Shown here piece by piece: positions 27,210 through 35,368 of a DNA stretch of 39,295 nt. The notes beneath the pieces were generated by a model that saw only the letters and a program-made list of their open reading frames with translations, ran no database searches and had not been told where the DNA came from. A program made the position numbers and the translations under genes. Position 1 is the first letter of the stretch. Each line of letters begins with the position of its first letter. Source of the stretch: Chthonomonadaceae bacterium (GTDB lineage Bacteria > Armatimonadota > Chthonomonadetes > Chthonomonadales > Chthonomonadaceae); assembly GCA_027459665.1 (NCBI GenBank), contig DAIDHN010000038.1, positions 1-39,295 of the forward strand, written 5' to 3'.

Positions 27210-27847
27210 AACTCTTCTCCCACCTGAAGCGGGGCTATTTGTACCTGATTGCCATCATGCTGCAAAAGCATGATGTAGCTTCCGCGCGGTACGCTGTCTG
27301 CATAAAACTCCATCTGGCTGCTGCTCATCTGCAGACCATAACCGTTGGGCAGAAACAGTTCAGCCCTGGTAAGCGGTTCAGAGGCCGCCCTGCCACCGGC
27401 AAGCAGCACGCCCATCACCGACCAGTTACCCGATCTCTGCCGTTCCATACCAATTTCTATGGTGTATTGATCAAGCTGGTAGGTTTGTTGTATAGCATGT
27501 GCTGAGCCTCGTGCCCCGGCAGCAAGCAGTGCGCTGCGGCTGTCAAAAACCAGGCGTGCCTGGCGCAACTGCATCAGAGCCTGCAATGCAGTTTTGCTCT
27601 CATGCATAATGTTTTTGGCCCGTATCAGGGCATTTTGTGGAGCGCTTGCTGCGGTGAGTTCACCCGAGGCATGTACCTGCTGAAGTACATTCCTCCACCA
27701 CGCAACTTTTTCACTGCAGGGGGTACAGCCGTTTGCCAGATGTTCTTCCAGCCAGGCAATTTGTTGAGGGGACAATTTGCCTTCAAGGTAGTCGAGTATC
27801 TGCAGCTGTGTGAGATGTTTGCGAAGCATAATGCGTGCATTCTCCAT
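27206..27847 (-). CDS. Putative zinc-finger anti-sigma factor
   Basis: The 213-residue product has an N-terminal segment LDYLEGKLSPQQIAWLEEHL followed by CTPC, an H-x4-C-x2-C arrangement like the zinc-binding anti-sigma (zf-HC2) domain. It lies directly after the ECF sigma gene, the standard place for its antagonist. No transmembrane helix is apparent, so it would act in the cytoplasm. The C-terminal half is beta-rich and could be a sensor. Start choice is uncertain: ATG 27847 has no clear ribosome site, while ATG 27829 has a GGAG 12 bases upstream. The gene overlaps the CHAT gene by four bases. Confidence 0.68.
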   Translation of the reverse strand: MENARIMLRKHLTQLQILDYLEGKLSPQQIAWLEEHLANGCTPCSEKVAWWRNVLQQVHASGELTAASAPQNALIRAKNIMHESKTALQALMQLRQARLVFDSRSALLAAGARGSAHAIQQTYQLDQYTIEIGMERQRSGNWSVMGVLLAGGRAASEPLTRAELFLPNGYGLQMSSSQMEFYADSVPRGSYIMLLQHDGNQVQIAPLQVGEEL

Positions 27848-27904
27848 TCAGGCGCGTGTACATAACGATTAAATCCTGATCACAACACAAAACCAAGAAC
27901 ACAT

Positions 27905-28498
27905 TCACTCTCCAGAAAAATACACAGAATAACCCAGCCTGTCTAAAATTTTTTTCAATTTTCCCAAACATCTGCTTCTGCTGGGACCAATGCTTCCAGA
28001 AGGCATGCCCAGCAGGCTGCTGATTTCAAGGTATGTAGCTGGAGGGTCGTTCAGGTAAAGCATTTCAAGCAAACTGCGGCAGTTGTCAGCCAGCTCGCCC
28101 AGGCCGGTAACAAGCATGTACTGCTGTTCCTGAAAAAGAGCCTGTTCTTCCGGCAGCGGCAGCAGAGAAGGCTCGTTTGCAGCCGCAGGGTCTTCCATCT
28201 GCACAGTGGCTGCTCCACCACCCCTGCGAGCCGCGCTCGCAAATCGAATAGAACGAAGGGCTTCCTGCCGGGCAACAGCTGCCAGCCAGGCGCTCAGCTT
28301 TTCGGTGTTCTGAAGAGTATGAAGGTTTCGATACATGCTCAAACAGACATTTTGAAAAATATCATCTGCATCGCTGCCGCTCATACCGCAGCGAAGTATC
28401 ACTGTATAAATAAAGCGCTGGTAGCGGTCTATCAGTGCATCCCAGGCGTTTTCCTCCCCCTGTATACATTCTGCAATCAACCGTGCATCGGTCTTCAC
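27905..28498 (-). CDS. ECF-type RNA polymerase sigma factor
   Basis: The 197-residue product has sigma region 2 (about residues 8-80; RYQRFIYTVILRCG and DADDIFQNVCLSMYRNL) and region 4 (about residues 128-190; a helix-turn-helix around SSLLGMPSGSIGPSRSRC). Lacking regions 1 and 3, it is of the extracytoplasmic-function type. It begins at GTG 28498 with GGAG six bases upstream. A 57-base gap separates it from the anti-sigma gene. It likely transcribes its own operon, including the CHAT protease and subtilase. No matching promoter motif pair could be defined within the window. Confidence 0.9.
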   Translation of the reverse strand: MKTDARLIAECIQGEENAWDALIDRYQRFIYTVILRCGMSGSDADDIFQNVCLSMYRNLHTLQNTEKLSAWLAAVARQEALRSIRFASAARRGGGAATVQMEDPAAANEPSLLPLPEEQALFQEQQYMLVTGLGELADNCRSLLEMLYLNDPPATYLEISSLLGMPSGSIGPSRSRCLGKLKKILDRLGYSVYFSGE

Positions 28499-28565
28499 TT
28501 TTTTCTCCAGACCTGTTTAAGGGCAATGCAATTCTTTTCAACAGACACAATTTCGCTGGTTGGTT

Positions 28566-28575
28566 AGAATATTCT
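28566..28575. promoter_or_regulatory. Palindrome in the divergent sigma/glycosyltransferase gap
   Basis: AGAATATTCT is a perfect ten-base palindrome lying 68 bases upstream of the sigma factor start, in the shared regulatory gap. It is a candidate operator, but a palindrome of this size can arise by chance. Confidence 0.25.
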
Positions 28576-28606
28576 CCTTGAAAAATTGTTCCATTTCGTT
28601 TCGCTA

Positions 28607-28636
28607 TTGCTCAAAATTACGCGCAGGTTTTTTAAT
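28607..28636 (+). promoter_or_regulatory. Possible promoter of the glycosyltransferase/export operon
   Basis: TTGCTC (28607-28612) and TTTAAT (28631-28636) are 18 bases apart, giving a moderate sigma70 match about 90 bases before the first gene. A GCAGGT/ACCTGC inverted repeat (28623-28656) straddles the -10 and may be an operator. Confidence 0.3.
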
Positions 28637-28728
28637 TTTCTATGTATTTTACCTGCAATTTCCTGTCTTCCTGAAGATACACATCCAGAAACTGGCCCCC
28701 CGAATTCAGTTCAGGAGGATACACTATC

Positions 28729-29976
28729 ATGATTTATCAGGACACATTCAAGCTGCAAACCAGAGAGGCAGCCATTCAGCAAAACCTGCCGCTGCGAGTA
28801 GCGCTCTACTCTTCCGGCGTGGTAGGTCTGGGGCATATGAGACGAAGCCTGCTGGTTGCACAGGCGCTTTCACACTCTCCTCTGCATCCCGCGCTTTTGA
28901 TGCTGGCAGATGCCAGGCAGGCGGGTGCATTTCATATGCCCAAGGGCATGGACTGCGTTACCCTGCCCGCACTTATGAAAACCGACGGCCAGTTTCAGTC
29001 GCGCTACCTCTCTCTGCCGGTTCATAATGTATCTTCTCTTCGCGGCGCCATGCTGCTTTCGATACTGGAAGAATATCGCCCGCATCTGCTGCTGGTAGAC
29101 AATGTGCCCAGAGGAGTGATGGGTGAGCTTGCTCCCGTGCTGCGCATGCTGCAGCGAAGTGACAAAACCCGCATTGCACTGGGAATGCGCGATGTTCTCG
29201 ATGACCCCGAAGCAGTGAAAAGTGAATGGGAGCATCTGCACAACCAGGATTTTATACTGCAGAACTATGACGAAGTGTGGGTATACGGAGACCCCGCAGT
29301 AAACGATGTAGTGCAGGAATACGGGTTTCAGAAGGCGCTGGCACAGCGCATCAGATACACCGGCTACCTCGACCAGTCCGAACGCATTCAGAGCAGCCCG
29401 CGCGAAATACAGGAGGTGCTGGAATCGCTGGAGCTTACGCCGCACAAATACGCGCTCTGTCTGGTTGGAGGCGGACAGGATGGAGCCAGGCTTGCGCGTA
29501 CCTTCGCCCTCACAGACATGCCCACGGGTATGAAAGGTCTGATTATTGCCGGCCCATTTATGCCCGAAAGCGAAAAAATCGCACTGCACCATGCTGTCAT
29601 GGGCAACCGCAATGTAAAAGTGCTCGAATTTTTCCCTGAACCTGCCCTGCTCATCAAATATGCCGCCTCTGTTGTCTCTATGGGAGGCTACAACACTACC
29701 ATGGAGATACTTTCATTTGGTGCAAGGGCGCTGCTGGTGCCGCGCGTAAAGCCCCGCAGCGAACAGCTGATACGGGCAGAACGGCTGCAAAAACTTGGCC
29801 TGATTGATGTGATGCATCCAGACCGCCTCGACTCATGCGCGCTGGAGCGCTGGCTCAACAACACCGGCAGCCGCCCGGTGCCGGCTTCTTCCATACTCGA
29901 CATGCAGGGGATGAAGAGAATACCAGCCTATATGTCCACGCTTCTTGCCAGGCAAATTTCCTGCCACATTGCCTAA
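28729..29976 (+). CDS. MurG/GT28-like glycosyltransferase (COG4671 type)
   Basis: The 415-residue product has the two-Rossmann-domain (GT-B) layout. The N-terminal loop VVGLGHMRRSLLVAQAL resembles the acceptor-binding GxGHxxR motif of MurG-type enzymes. The C-terminal donor site includes SMGGYNTTMEILSFG and the following LLVPRVKPRSEQLIRAERL, typical of COG4671 predicted glycosyltransferases. No signal or membrane helix is seen. GGAGG lies ten bases before the ATG. It opens a seven-gene unit with two more glycosyltransferases and export proteins, pointing to a surface glycan or glycoconjugate. The sugar and acceptor are unknown. Confidence 0.82.
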   Translation: MIYQDTFKLQTREAAIQQNLPLRVALYSSGVVGLGHMRRSLLVAQALSHSPLHPALLMLADARQAGAFHMPKGMDCVTLPALMKTDGQFQSRYLSLPVHNVSSLRGAMLLSILEEYRPHLLLVDNVPRGVMGELAPVLRMLQRSDKTRIALGMRDVLDDPEAVKSEWEHLHNQDFILQNYDEVWVYGDPAVNDVVQEYGFQKALAQRIRYTGYLDQSERIQSSPREIQEVLESLELTPHKYALCLVGGGQDGARLARTFALTDMPTGMKGLIIAGPFMPESEKIALHHAVMGNRNVKVLEFFPEPALLIKYAASVVSMGGYNTTMEILSFGARALLVPRVKPRSEQLIRAERLQKLGLIDVMHPDRLDSCALERWLNNTGSRPVPASSILDMQGMKRIPAYMSTLLARQISCHIA

Positions 29977-30004
29977 CACTATCTTTAGTTTGAGGAGACT
30001 ACCT

Positions 30005-31258
30005 ATGAAACTTGGTTTTGTGGTGAAACGCTACCCACGCTATTCAGAAACTTTTATTGTTCGGGAAATTCTTGCGCACGAGGAGGCAGGCGTTCCGCTG
30101 GAAATTTTTGCCCTGCGACCGCCCAACGACAGGCATTTTCAAGACATTATCGCACGGGTAAAAGCCCCGGTCAACTACCTTTACATGCCAGCATTACCGC
30201 CGCAGACAGAGCCGGTTCCGGTAGATATGCTCACCCCTTCGGTGTATTGGGAAACATTGCAGCGGGCCGCCGATGTTTTTCCAAACTTCTGGCAGAGACT
30301 CGAACAGGCCAGAGGCGAAGAAGCGCGCAATGTGTACCAGGCCATGCTGCTGGCTTTTCAGGTGCAGCAAAAACAGATCACGCATCTGCATGCGCCATTT
30401 TCAAACCAGCCCGCTTCTGTAGCGCGCATGGCAGCGCTCTTTTCGGGCATAGGCTTCAGCTTTACTGCCCGGGCAAAAGACATTTTTCATGAATCGGTAT
30501 CGCACAACGACATACAGCGAAAACTGCAGCAGGCATCTACAGTAGTCACTATAACAGATTACAACCTGCAGTATCTGCGAAAAACCTATGGCGCAGATGC
30601 CGAAAAGGTGGTTCACATTTACAACGGCCTGGAACTCGACAGGCTGATTTACTCTGAGCCTTTGGTGCGAGAACCTCTCATTGCTGCAGTGGGCAGACTG
30701 GTTCCAAAAAAAGGGTTTGAGTACTTGATAGATGCATGCACGCTGCTGAAAGAGCAGGGAGAACGGTTTCGCTGCGTAATTACCGGTGCAGGGCCGCTGC
30801 AAACTGAGTTGCTGGCCCGCATTGAGGCAGCAGATCTGCAAAACACTGTGCAGCTCACCGGCCCTCTGCCGCACGTTGAGGTAGCCAGACTCATGCAGCA
30901 GGCGGCGGCATTCACTCTGCCATGCATTGTTGCTGAAGACGGCGACAGAGACGGCCTGCCCAACGTTATTTTTGAATCGATGGCGCTGGGAACCCCCGTA
31001 GTATCTACCGATGTAACCGGCATTCCAGAAATACTGTGCCATGGAGAAACCGGCCTGATGGTGCCGCAGCGCAATGCAGATAAACTGGCAGAATCGCTGG
31101 GTCTGCTTCTGCGCCAGCCCGAACTGCGCGTTCAACTTGCCCGCAATGCCCGCAGGCTCATTGAACAGAAATTCGATGCCGATAAAAATGCTGCTCAGCG
31201 GCGTGAACTGTTTGCAGGCAATGCTCAATCGGGCATTCTCACAGGAGCAAGAGCATGA
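30005..31258 (+). CDS. GT4-family glycosyltransferase (WcaL-like)
   Basis: The 417-residue product begins with VVKRYPRYSETFIVREI, a start typical of WcaL/AmsK-type enzymes of exopolysaccharide pathways. The GT4 donor-binding domain follows, with VGRLVPKKGFEYLI, the TGAGP turn, and an EDGDRDGLPNVIFESMALG segment holding the conserved nucleotide-sugar E-x7-E region. ATG 30005 was chosen because GGAG lies seven bases upstream; the frame extends 60 bases further without a ribosome site. It overlaps the next gene by four bases. Likely a retaining transferase using a nucleotide sugar, with specificity not predictable. Confidence 0.88.
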   Translation: MKLGFVVKRYPRYSETFIVREILAHEEAGVPLEIFALRPPNDRHFQDIIARVKAPVNYLYMPALPPQTEPVPVDMLTPSVYWETLQRAADVFPNFWQRLEQARGEEARNVYQAMLLAFQVQQKQITHLHAPFSNQPASVARMAALFSGIGFSFTARAKDIFHESVSHNDIQRKLQQASTVVTITDYNLQYLRKTYGADAEKVVHIYNGLELDRLIYSEPLVREPLIAAVGRLVPKKGFEYLIDACTLLKEQGERFRCVITGAGPLQTELLARIEAADLQNTVQLTGPLPHVEVARLMQQAAAFTLPCIVAEDGDRDGLPNVIFESMALGTPVVSTDVTGIPEILCHGETGLMVPQRNADKLAESLGLLLRQPELRVQLARNARRLIEQKFDADKNAAQRRELFAGNAQSGILTGARA

Positions 31259-32424
31259 AAATAGCCTATGTATGCGCAGACCCCGGCGTGCCGGTGTATG
31301 GAAGCAAGGGATGCTCTATTCATCTGCGGGAAATTGTGCGCCAGATGACTGCAAATGGAGATGAAGTAACCCTTTTCGCACGCAGCCTGGCAGGTGAGCG
31401 CCCTCACGACTTTTCATGCAGTCATATTGTGCCGCTGCCGCCGCTGCCGCGGGTGGAAGCGCCCCAGCGTGAACAATATGCCTTGCAGTCGCAAGATGAA
31501 ATAGAACAGCTGCTTCGTTTGCAAGGCCCATTCGACATGGTATACGAACGCTATTCTCTCTGGAATGCCGCTGGCATGGAGTATGCCTGCAAGCAGGCGA
31601 TACCCGGCATACTGGAAGTAAATGCCCCGTTGATTGAAGAACAGGCTGCCTACAGAACCCTGGTAGACCGCCGAAGCGCCGAACATATTGCGCAGAGGGT
31701 ATTTGCTGCCTCCAGCGCGCTCATTGCAGTCTCGCATGGCGTAGCAGACTATCTGGCTGGTTTTGCAAACACCAAAGGCAAAATTCATGTGGTGCCAAAC
31801 GGCGTAAATATACACCGCATCGCCCCCTGGTCGCCTCCTCTTATTCCGGCTGCCGATAAAATCACCCTGGGCTTTCTGGGCGGCCTCAAACCCTGGCATG
31901 GAGTAGATATACTGATAGAGGCGTTTTGCCAGCTGCACAAAGAAAACCTGAATGTGCGCCTGCTCATTGTGGGCGACGGCCCCGAAAGAGCCAGGCTCAA
32001 TGCAATGGCTGCCTCCTGCCCAGAGGCGGATATAGTATTCACCGGGGCAGTAGACGCTGCAATGGTGCCTGGTTTCCTTACTGCAATGAATATAGGGGTA
32101 GCCCCCTACCCTACCTTGAAACAGTTCTATTTTTCCCCCCTCAAAATTTACGAATACATGGCCGCAGGTCTGCCCGTGGTTGCCAGCAGAACAGGAGATA
32201 TTCCCTCCATTGTAGAGGATTTGCACACTGGCCTGCTGGTAGAACCGGGCAGCATCCTGTCGCTTACCCAGGCGTTGAAAACTCTTGTATACAACTCTGC
32301 AATGCGCCGTGAAATGGGCGCCAGGGCACGCAAGGCAGCATCTGACGGCCATTCCTGGGAATCGGTGATCAGTCGCATCTACTCTATTGCCGCGCTTTAT
32401 GATATTCAGGAGAAATCAGCCTGA
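31255..32424 (+). CDS. GT4-family glycosyltransferase
   Basis: The 389-residue product is a second GT4 enzyme. The N-terminal acceptor domain begins MKIAYVCADPGVPVYGSKG and the donor domain holds GFLGGLKPWHGVDIL, VGDGPERARL and YFSPLKIYEYMAAGLPVVAS, with the usual E/E nucleotide-sugar motif. It differs enough from the upstream GT4 gene to be a separate step rather than a recent duplicate. Its ATG overlaps the preceding stop (ATGA) and its TGA touches the adaptor gene's ATG (TGATG), so these genes are translationally coupled. Confidence 0.9.
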   Translation: MKIAYVCADPGVPVYGSKGCSIHLREIVRQMTANGDEVTLFARSLAGERPHDFSCSHIVPLPPLPRVEAPQREQYALQSQDEIEQLLRLQGPFDMVYERYSLWNAAGMEYACKQAIPGILEVNAPLIEEQAAYRTLVDRRSAEHIAQRVFAASSALIAVSHGVADYLAGFANTKGKIHVVPNGVNIHRIAPWSPPLIPAADKITLGFLGGLKPWHGVDILIEAFCQLHKENLNVRLLIVGDGPERARLNAMAASCPEADIVFTGAVDAAMVPGFLTAMNIGVAPYPTLKQFYFSPLKIYEYMAAGLPVVASRTGDIPSIVEDLHTGLLVEPGSILSLTQALKTLVYNSAMRREMGARARKAASDGHSWESVISRIYSIAALYDIQEKSA

Positions 32425-34127
32425 TGAAAAGTATTTCAATTACAAACAGCGCCTCGCCTGCAGGCATTGCACCAAAGCTCAGCCGTTTTTTCTCGCTGCA
32501 AAAAAGCGCTGCCAGCCTGCTGGCTCTGCTGGGAATAGCCGGGGCGCTGCATTGGATGGCACAGGGCATCCAGCCGAAAAGCGCAGACTACAAAACTACA
32601 AGGCTGCAGGCCAGAAACATTCAGCAGGTGGTTGAGGCTTCAGGCGTAGTAGACGTTCAAACAGGTTACGAGGTAAAAATCGGTTCGCAAATCAGCGGGC
32701 GCATTCAGCGCCTTTACGCCACCCTGGGCCAGAACGTGCAGGCTGGCCAGATTATTGCAAAACTCGATCTGCCCGAACTCAATGCACAGCTCAAGCAGGC
32801 GCGCGCCAGCTTAAGTACGGCAGTTACCCGCCTGCAGCAGCAGCAGGCGGGCATGGGCCTGCAGGAAACACAAGACAGCACAGCGGTTGCTCAGGCCGAG
32901 CAGGATGTGCAGTCAAATCGTTCGCTTTTGCAGCAGGCTCAGCTGACCAATCATGTGCAGCCGCTGCAAACCAGGGCAACTCTGCAGCAGGCTGAAGCGG
33001 CCATGAAATCTGCAAAATACAAGCTGGCTCTCATACAGCGTACCACCCCCTCGCAAATCGCTGCTGCGCGGGCTGCCATCGCAAAAACAGAAGCAGCCGA
33101 TCTCAATGCGCATCAAGATCTCGAACGTCAGACAACACTCTTCAAAAAGGGATTTGTTGCCCAAAGCGTTCGGGATGCTGCACAGGCCACAGCTCTTTCT
33201 GCAGATGCCGACCTCAACTCTGCAAAACAACAGGAGCAGACACTTCGTTTGTCGCTGCTGCTGCAAAAGAGGAGCGCCGCTCAGGATCTGAAGGCAGCCC
33301 AGGCAGCCCTGGCAGGAGCCACTGCACAGGCTCAGAAAGATGCCGCGCTGCAAATGGCTGTGGCCCAGCAGCAGAATGCGCTTGCCAAAGCCAGAGAACA
33401 GCTGGCGCTGGCAAGAGCAGGCACTGTACAAAACAGACTGAAACAGCAGGATATTGAAGCAGCCAGGCAGGCAGTGCAAATCGCACAGGCGCAGGTGCAG
33501 TATTACCAGGCGCTCAAGGCAAAAGACAGTATTGCCACCCCCATCTCTGGCACAGTGCTGCAGCTGGCCAGCCAGCAGGGTGAAACCGTGGCCGCCGGCC
33601 TTTCTGCCCCAACGCTTATTGTGGTGGCAAACCTGCACAAACTGCAAATGGATGCCTACGTAGATGAAACCGATATTGGCAGAGTAGGCATCGGCATGCC
33701 AGTTCAGATCGTGGTAGACAGCTTTCCAAATCGCACATTTCATGGAGTAGTCACCAATATAGCGCCCTCTGCCACTCTGCAGCAAAACGTAATCACCTAT
33801 CTGGTTACCTGCAGTTTTCAGCACATGCCCGCCTGCCTGCGCCCCGATATGACAGGCTCTGTGCAGATTATGGCAGGCGTGCATAAAAATACACTCACCG
33901 TGCCAGTGCAGGCGATTCACTGGGACAGCCAGGGGCCGTTTATCTATCTGCTAAAACACAACCGGGTTTGCAAAACAGGCATTCACACCGGCGCTACCCA
34001 AAATGGGTACACGCAAATAAGCGGCAGCCTGCACCAGGGCGACCTGGTGGTTACAGCAGGATACAAACCTGAAAAACATTCTTCAAAACAGAGCCTGCTT
34101 TCTGTTTTTACAGGAAACAGGGGCTAA
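32424..34127 (+). CDS. HlyD/MacA-like periplasmic adaptor
   Basis: The 567-residue product is a membrane-fusion protein: one inner-membrane helix (about residues 29-47), a first lipoyl half (YEVKIGSQISGRIQRLYATL, about 82-115), a very long Ala/Gln-rich coiled-coil hairpin (about 115-365), the second lipoyl half (TPISGTVLQLASQQGETVAAG), and beta-barrel and membrane-proximal domains. Such adaptors link an inner-membrane ABC pump to an outer-membrane channel. It is longer than MacA (about 370 residues) because of the extended hairpin, which could span a wide periplasm. The permease follows six bases later. No TolC-like gene is present in the window. Confidence 0.88.
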   Translation: MKSISITNSASPAGIAPKLSRFFSLQKSAASLLALLGIAGALHWMAQGIQPKSADYKTTRLQARNIQQVVEASGVVDVQTGYEVKIGSQISGRIQRLYATLGQNVQAGQIIAKLDLPELNAQLKQARASLSTAVTRLQQQQAGMGLQETQDSTAVAQAEQDVQSNRSLLQQAQLTNHVQPLQTRATLQQAEAAMKSAKYKLALIQRTTPSQIAAARAAIAKTEAADLNAHQDLERQTTLFKKGFVAQSVRDAAQATALSADADLNSAKQQEQTLRLSLLLQKRSAAQDLKAAQAALAGATAQAQKDAALQMAVAQQQNALAKAREQLALARAGTVQNRLKQQDIEAARQAVQIAQAQVQYYQALKAKDSIATPISGTVLQLASQQGETVAAGLSAPTLIVVANLHKLQMDAYVDETDIGRVGIGMPVQIVVDSFPNRTFHGVVTNIAPSATLQQNVITYLVTCSFQHMPACLRPDMTGSVQIMAGVHKNTLTVPVQAIHWDSQGPFIYLLKHNRVCKTGIHTGATQNGYTQISGSLHQGDLVVTAGYKPEKHSSKQSLLSVFTGNRG

Positions 34128-34132
34128 CTTTC

Positions 34133-35368
34133 ATGCCATTTAGCACATGCCTTCAAATAGCCCTCGCTGCACTTGTCACCAACAAGGTGCGCACCATGCT
34201 TACCATGCTGGGCATTATTATAGGCGTAGGGGCTGTTATTGCCATGGTTTCTATTGGCAACGGAGCCTCTCAAAAGGTGCAGCAGCAGGTAAGCCTGCTG
34301 GGCGAAAACCTCATTACCATCACGCCGGGCAATGCGCAGTTTAAGCACCTGCCCGGTCTCAGCCCAGATTCCACTACCACGCTCACCCTGCAAGACAGCA
34401 GCGCTCTGCAGCAGCAGTTCCCCGGCCTCATTGCAGGGGCGTGCCCGCTTGTGCGCGGCATGGCAACTGTGCAAAAGGGAAATCAAACCGCCGGCGCACA
34501 GGTAACAGGAACCACGCCTCAGTTTCCAGCTGTAATGAACCGCACTGTGCGAGCAGGCAGTTTTATTAACCAGCAGGAAGAAGAAGACCGAGCAAAAGTC
34601 GCTCTCATCGGCACTACGGTAGTACAAACGCTTTTCGGCAGCGCCAATGCAAACCCCATCGGCTCAAGCATACTCATCAACCATGTGAAGTACACCATAC
34701 AGGGGGTACTGCAGCCAAGAGGTTCAAGCGATGCCGGCCACGACCTGGATGACATAGTGATGGTGCCCCTCAGCACCGCCTTCTACCGCATACTCAACCA
34801 GAAATGGCTGAGCGAAATTGATGTGCAGGCTGCTCATAAAAACGAAATGCCCATTGCAGTGCAGCAAATTACGCAAATGCTTCGCCAGCGCCACCACATT
34901 CACACAGGCACAGGCGCGCCCGATGATTTTACCGTGCGAAACCAGACTGCCGTTATGGAGGCTTCAAGAAATATAGCAGGCGCCATGACCATTCTGCTCG
35001 GAGGCATCGCCGGGGTATCTCTGGCTGTAGGCGGCATCGGCATCATGAACATCATGCTGGTATCGGTGCAGGAGCGCACCAGGGAAATAGGGCTGCGCAA
35101 GGCAATCGGAGCCAAAAAGAAACATATTCTGCTGCAGTTCATGGTCGAATCGGTCATTATGTCGCTGCTGGGAGGCGCTGCCGGAGTGCTGACCGGCGTG
35201 GGCAGCGTAGCAGTTTTTGTGCACCTGCTGCATGGCAATGCGCTTGTCTCTATGCAGTCGATAGTTACTGCACTGCTGGTTTCTGCAGGAGTAGGCATGT
35301 TTTTTGGCATCTATCCTGCACAGCTTGCCGCAAAACTCAATCCCATTGAGGCGCTGCGCCATGAATAA
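34133..35368 (+). CDS. MacB-type ABC permease without an ATPase domain
   Basis: The 411-residue product has a first membrane helix (LTMLGIIIGVGAVIAMVSIG, about residues 23-42), a large periplasmic MacB-core domain, and three C-terminal helices of the FtsX type around GGIGIMNIMLVSVQERTREIGLRKAIGA, the classic coupling segment. This is the mechanotransmission permease of MacB/LolCE systems. E. coli MacB carries an N-terminal ATPase; here it is absent and no free MacB/LolD-type ATPase is adjacent. It probably works with the upstream adaptor. AGGGG lies nine bases before the ATG. The last eight bases overlap the next gene. Confidence 0.88.
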   Translation: MPFSTCLQIALAALVTNKVRTMLTMLGIIIGVGAVIAMVSIGNGASQKVQQQVSLLGENLITITPGNAQFKHLPGLSPDSTTTLTLQDSSALQQQFPGLIAGACPLVRGMATVQKGNQTAGAQVTGTTPQFPAVMNRTVRAGSFINQQEEEDRAKVALIGTTVVQTLFGSANANPIGSSILINHVKYTIQGVLQPRGSSDAGHDLDDIVMVPLSTAFYRILNQKWLSEIDVQAAHKNEMPIAVQQITQMLRQRHHIHTGTGAPDDFTVRNQTAVMEASRNIAGAMTILLGGIAGVSLAVGGIGIMNIMLVSVQERTREIGLRKAIGAKKKHILLQFMVESVIMSLLGGAAGVLTGVGSVAVFVHLLHGNALVSMQSIVTALLVSAGVGMFFGIYPAQLAAKLNPIEALRHE

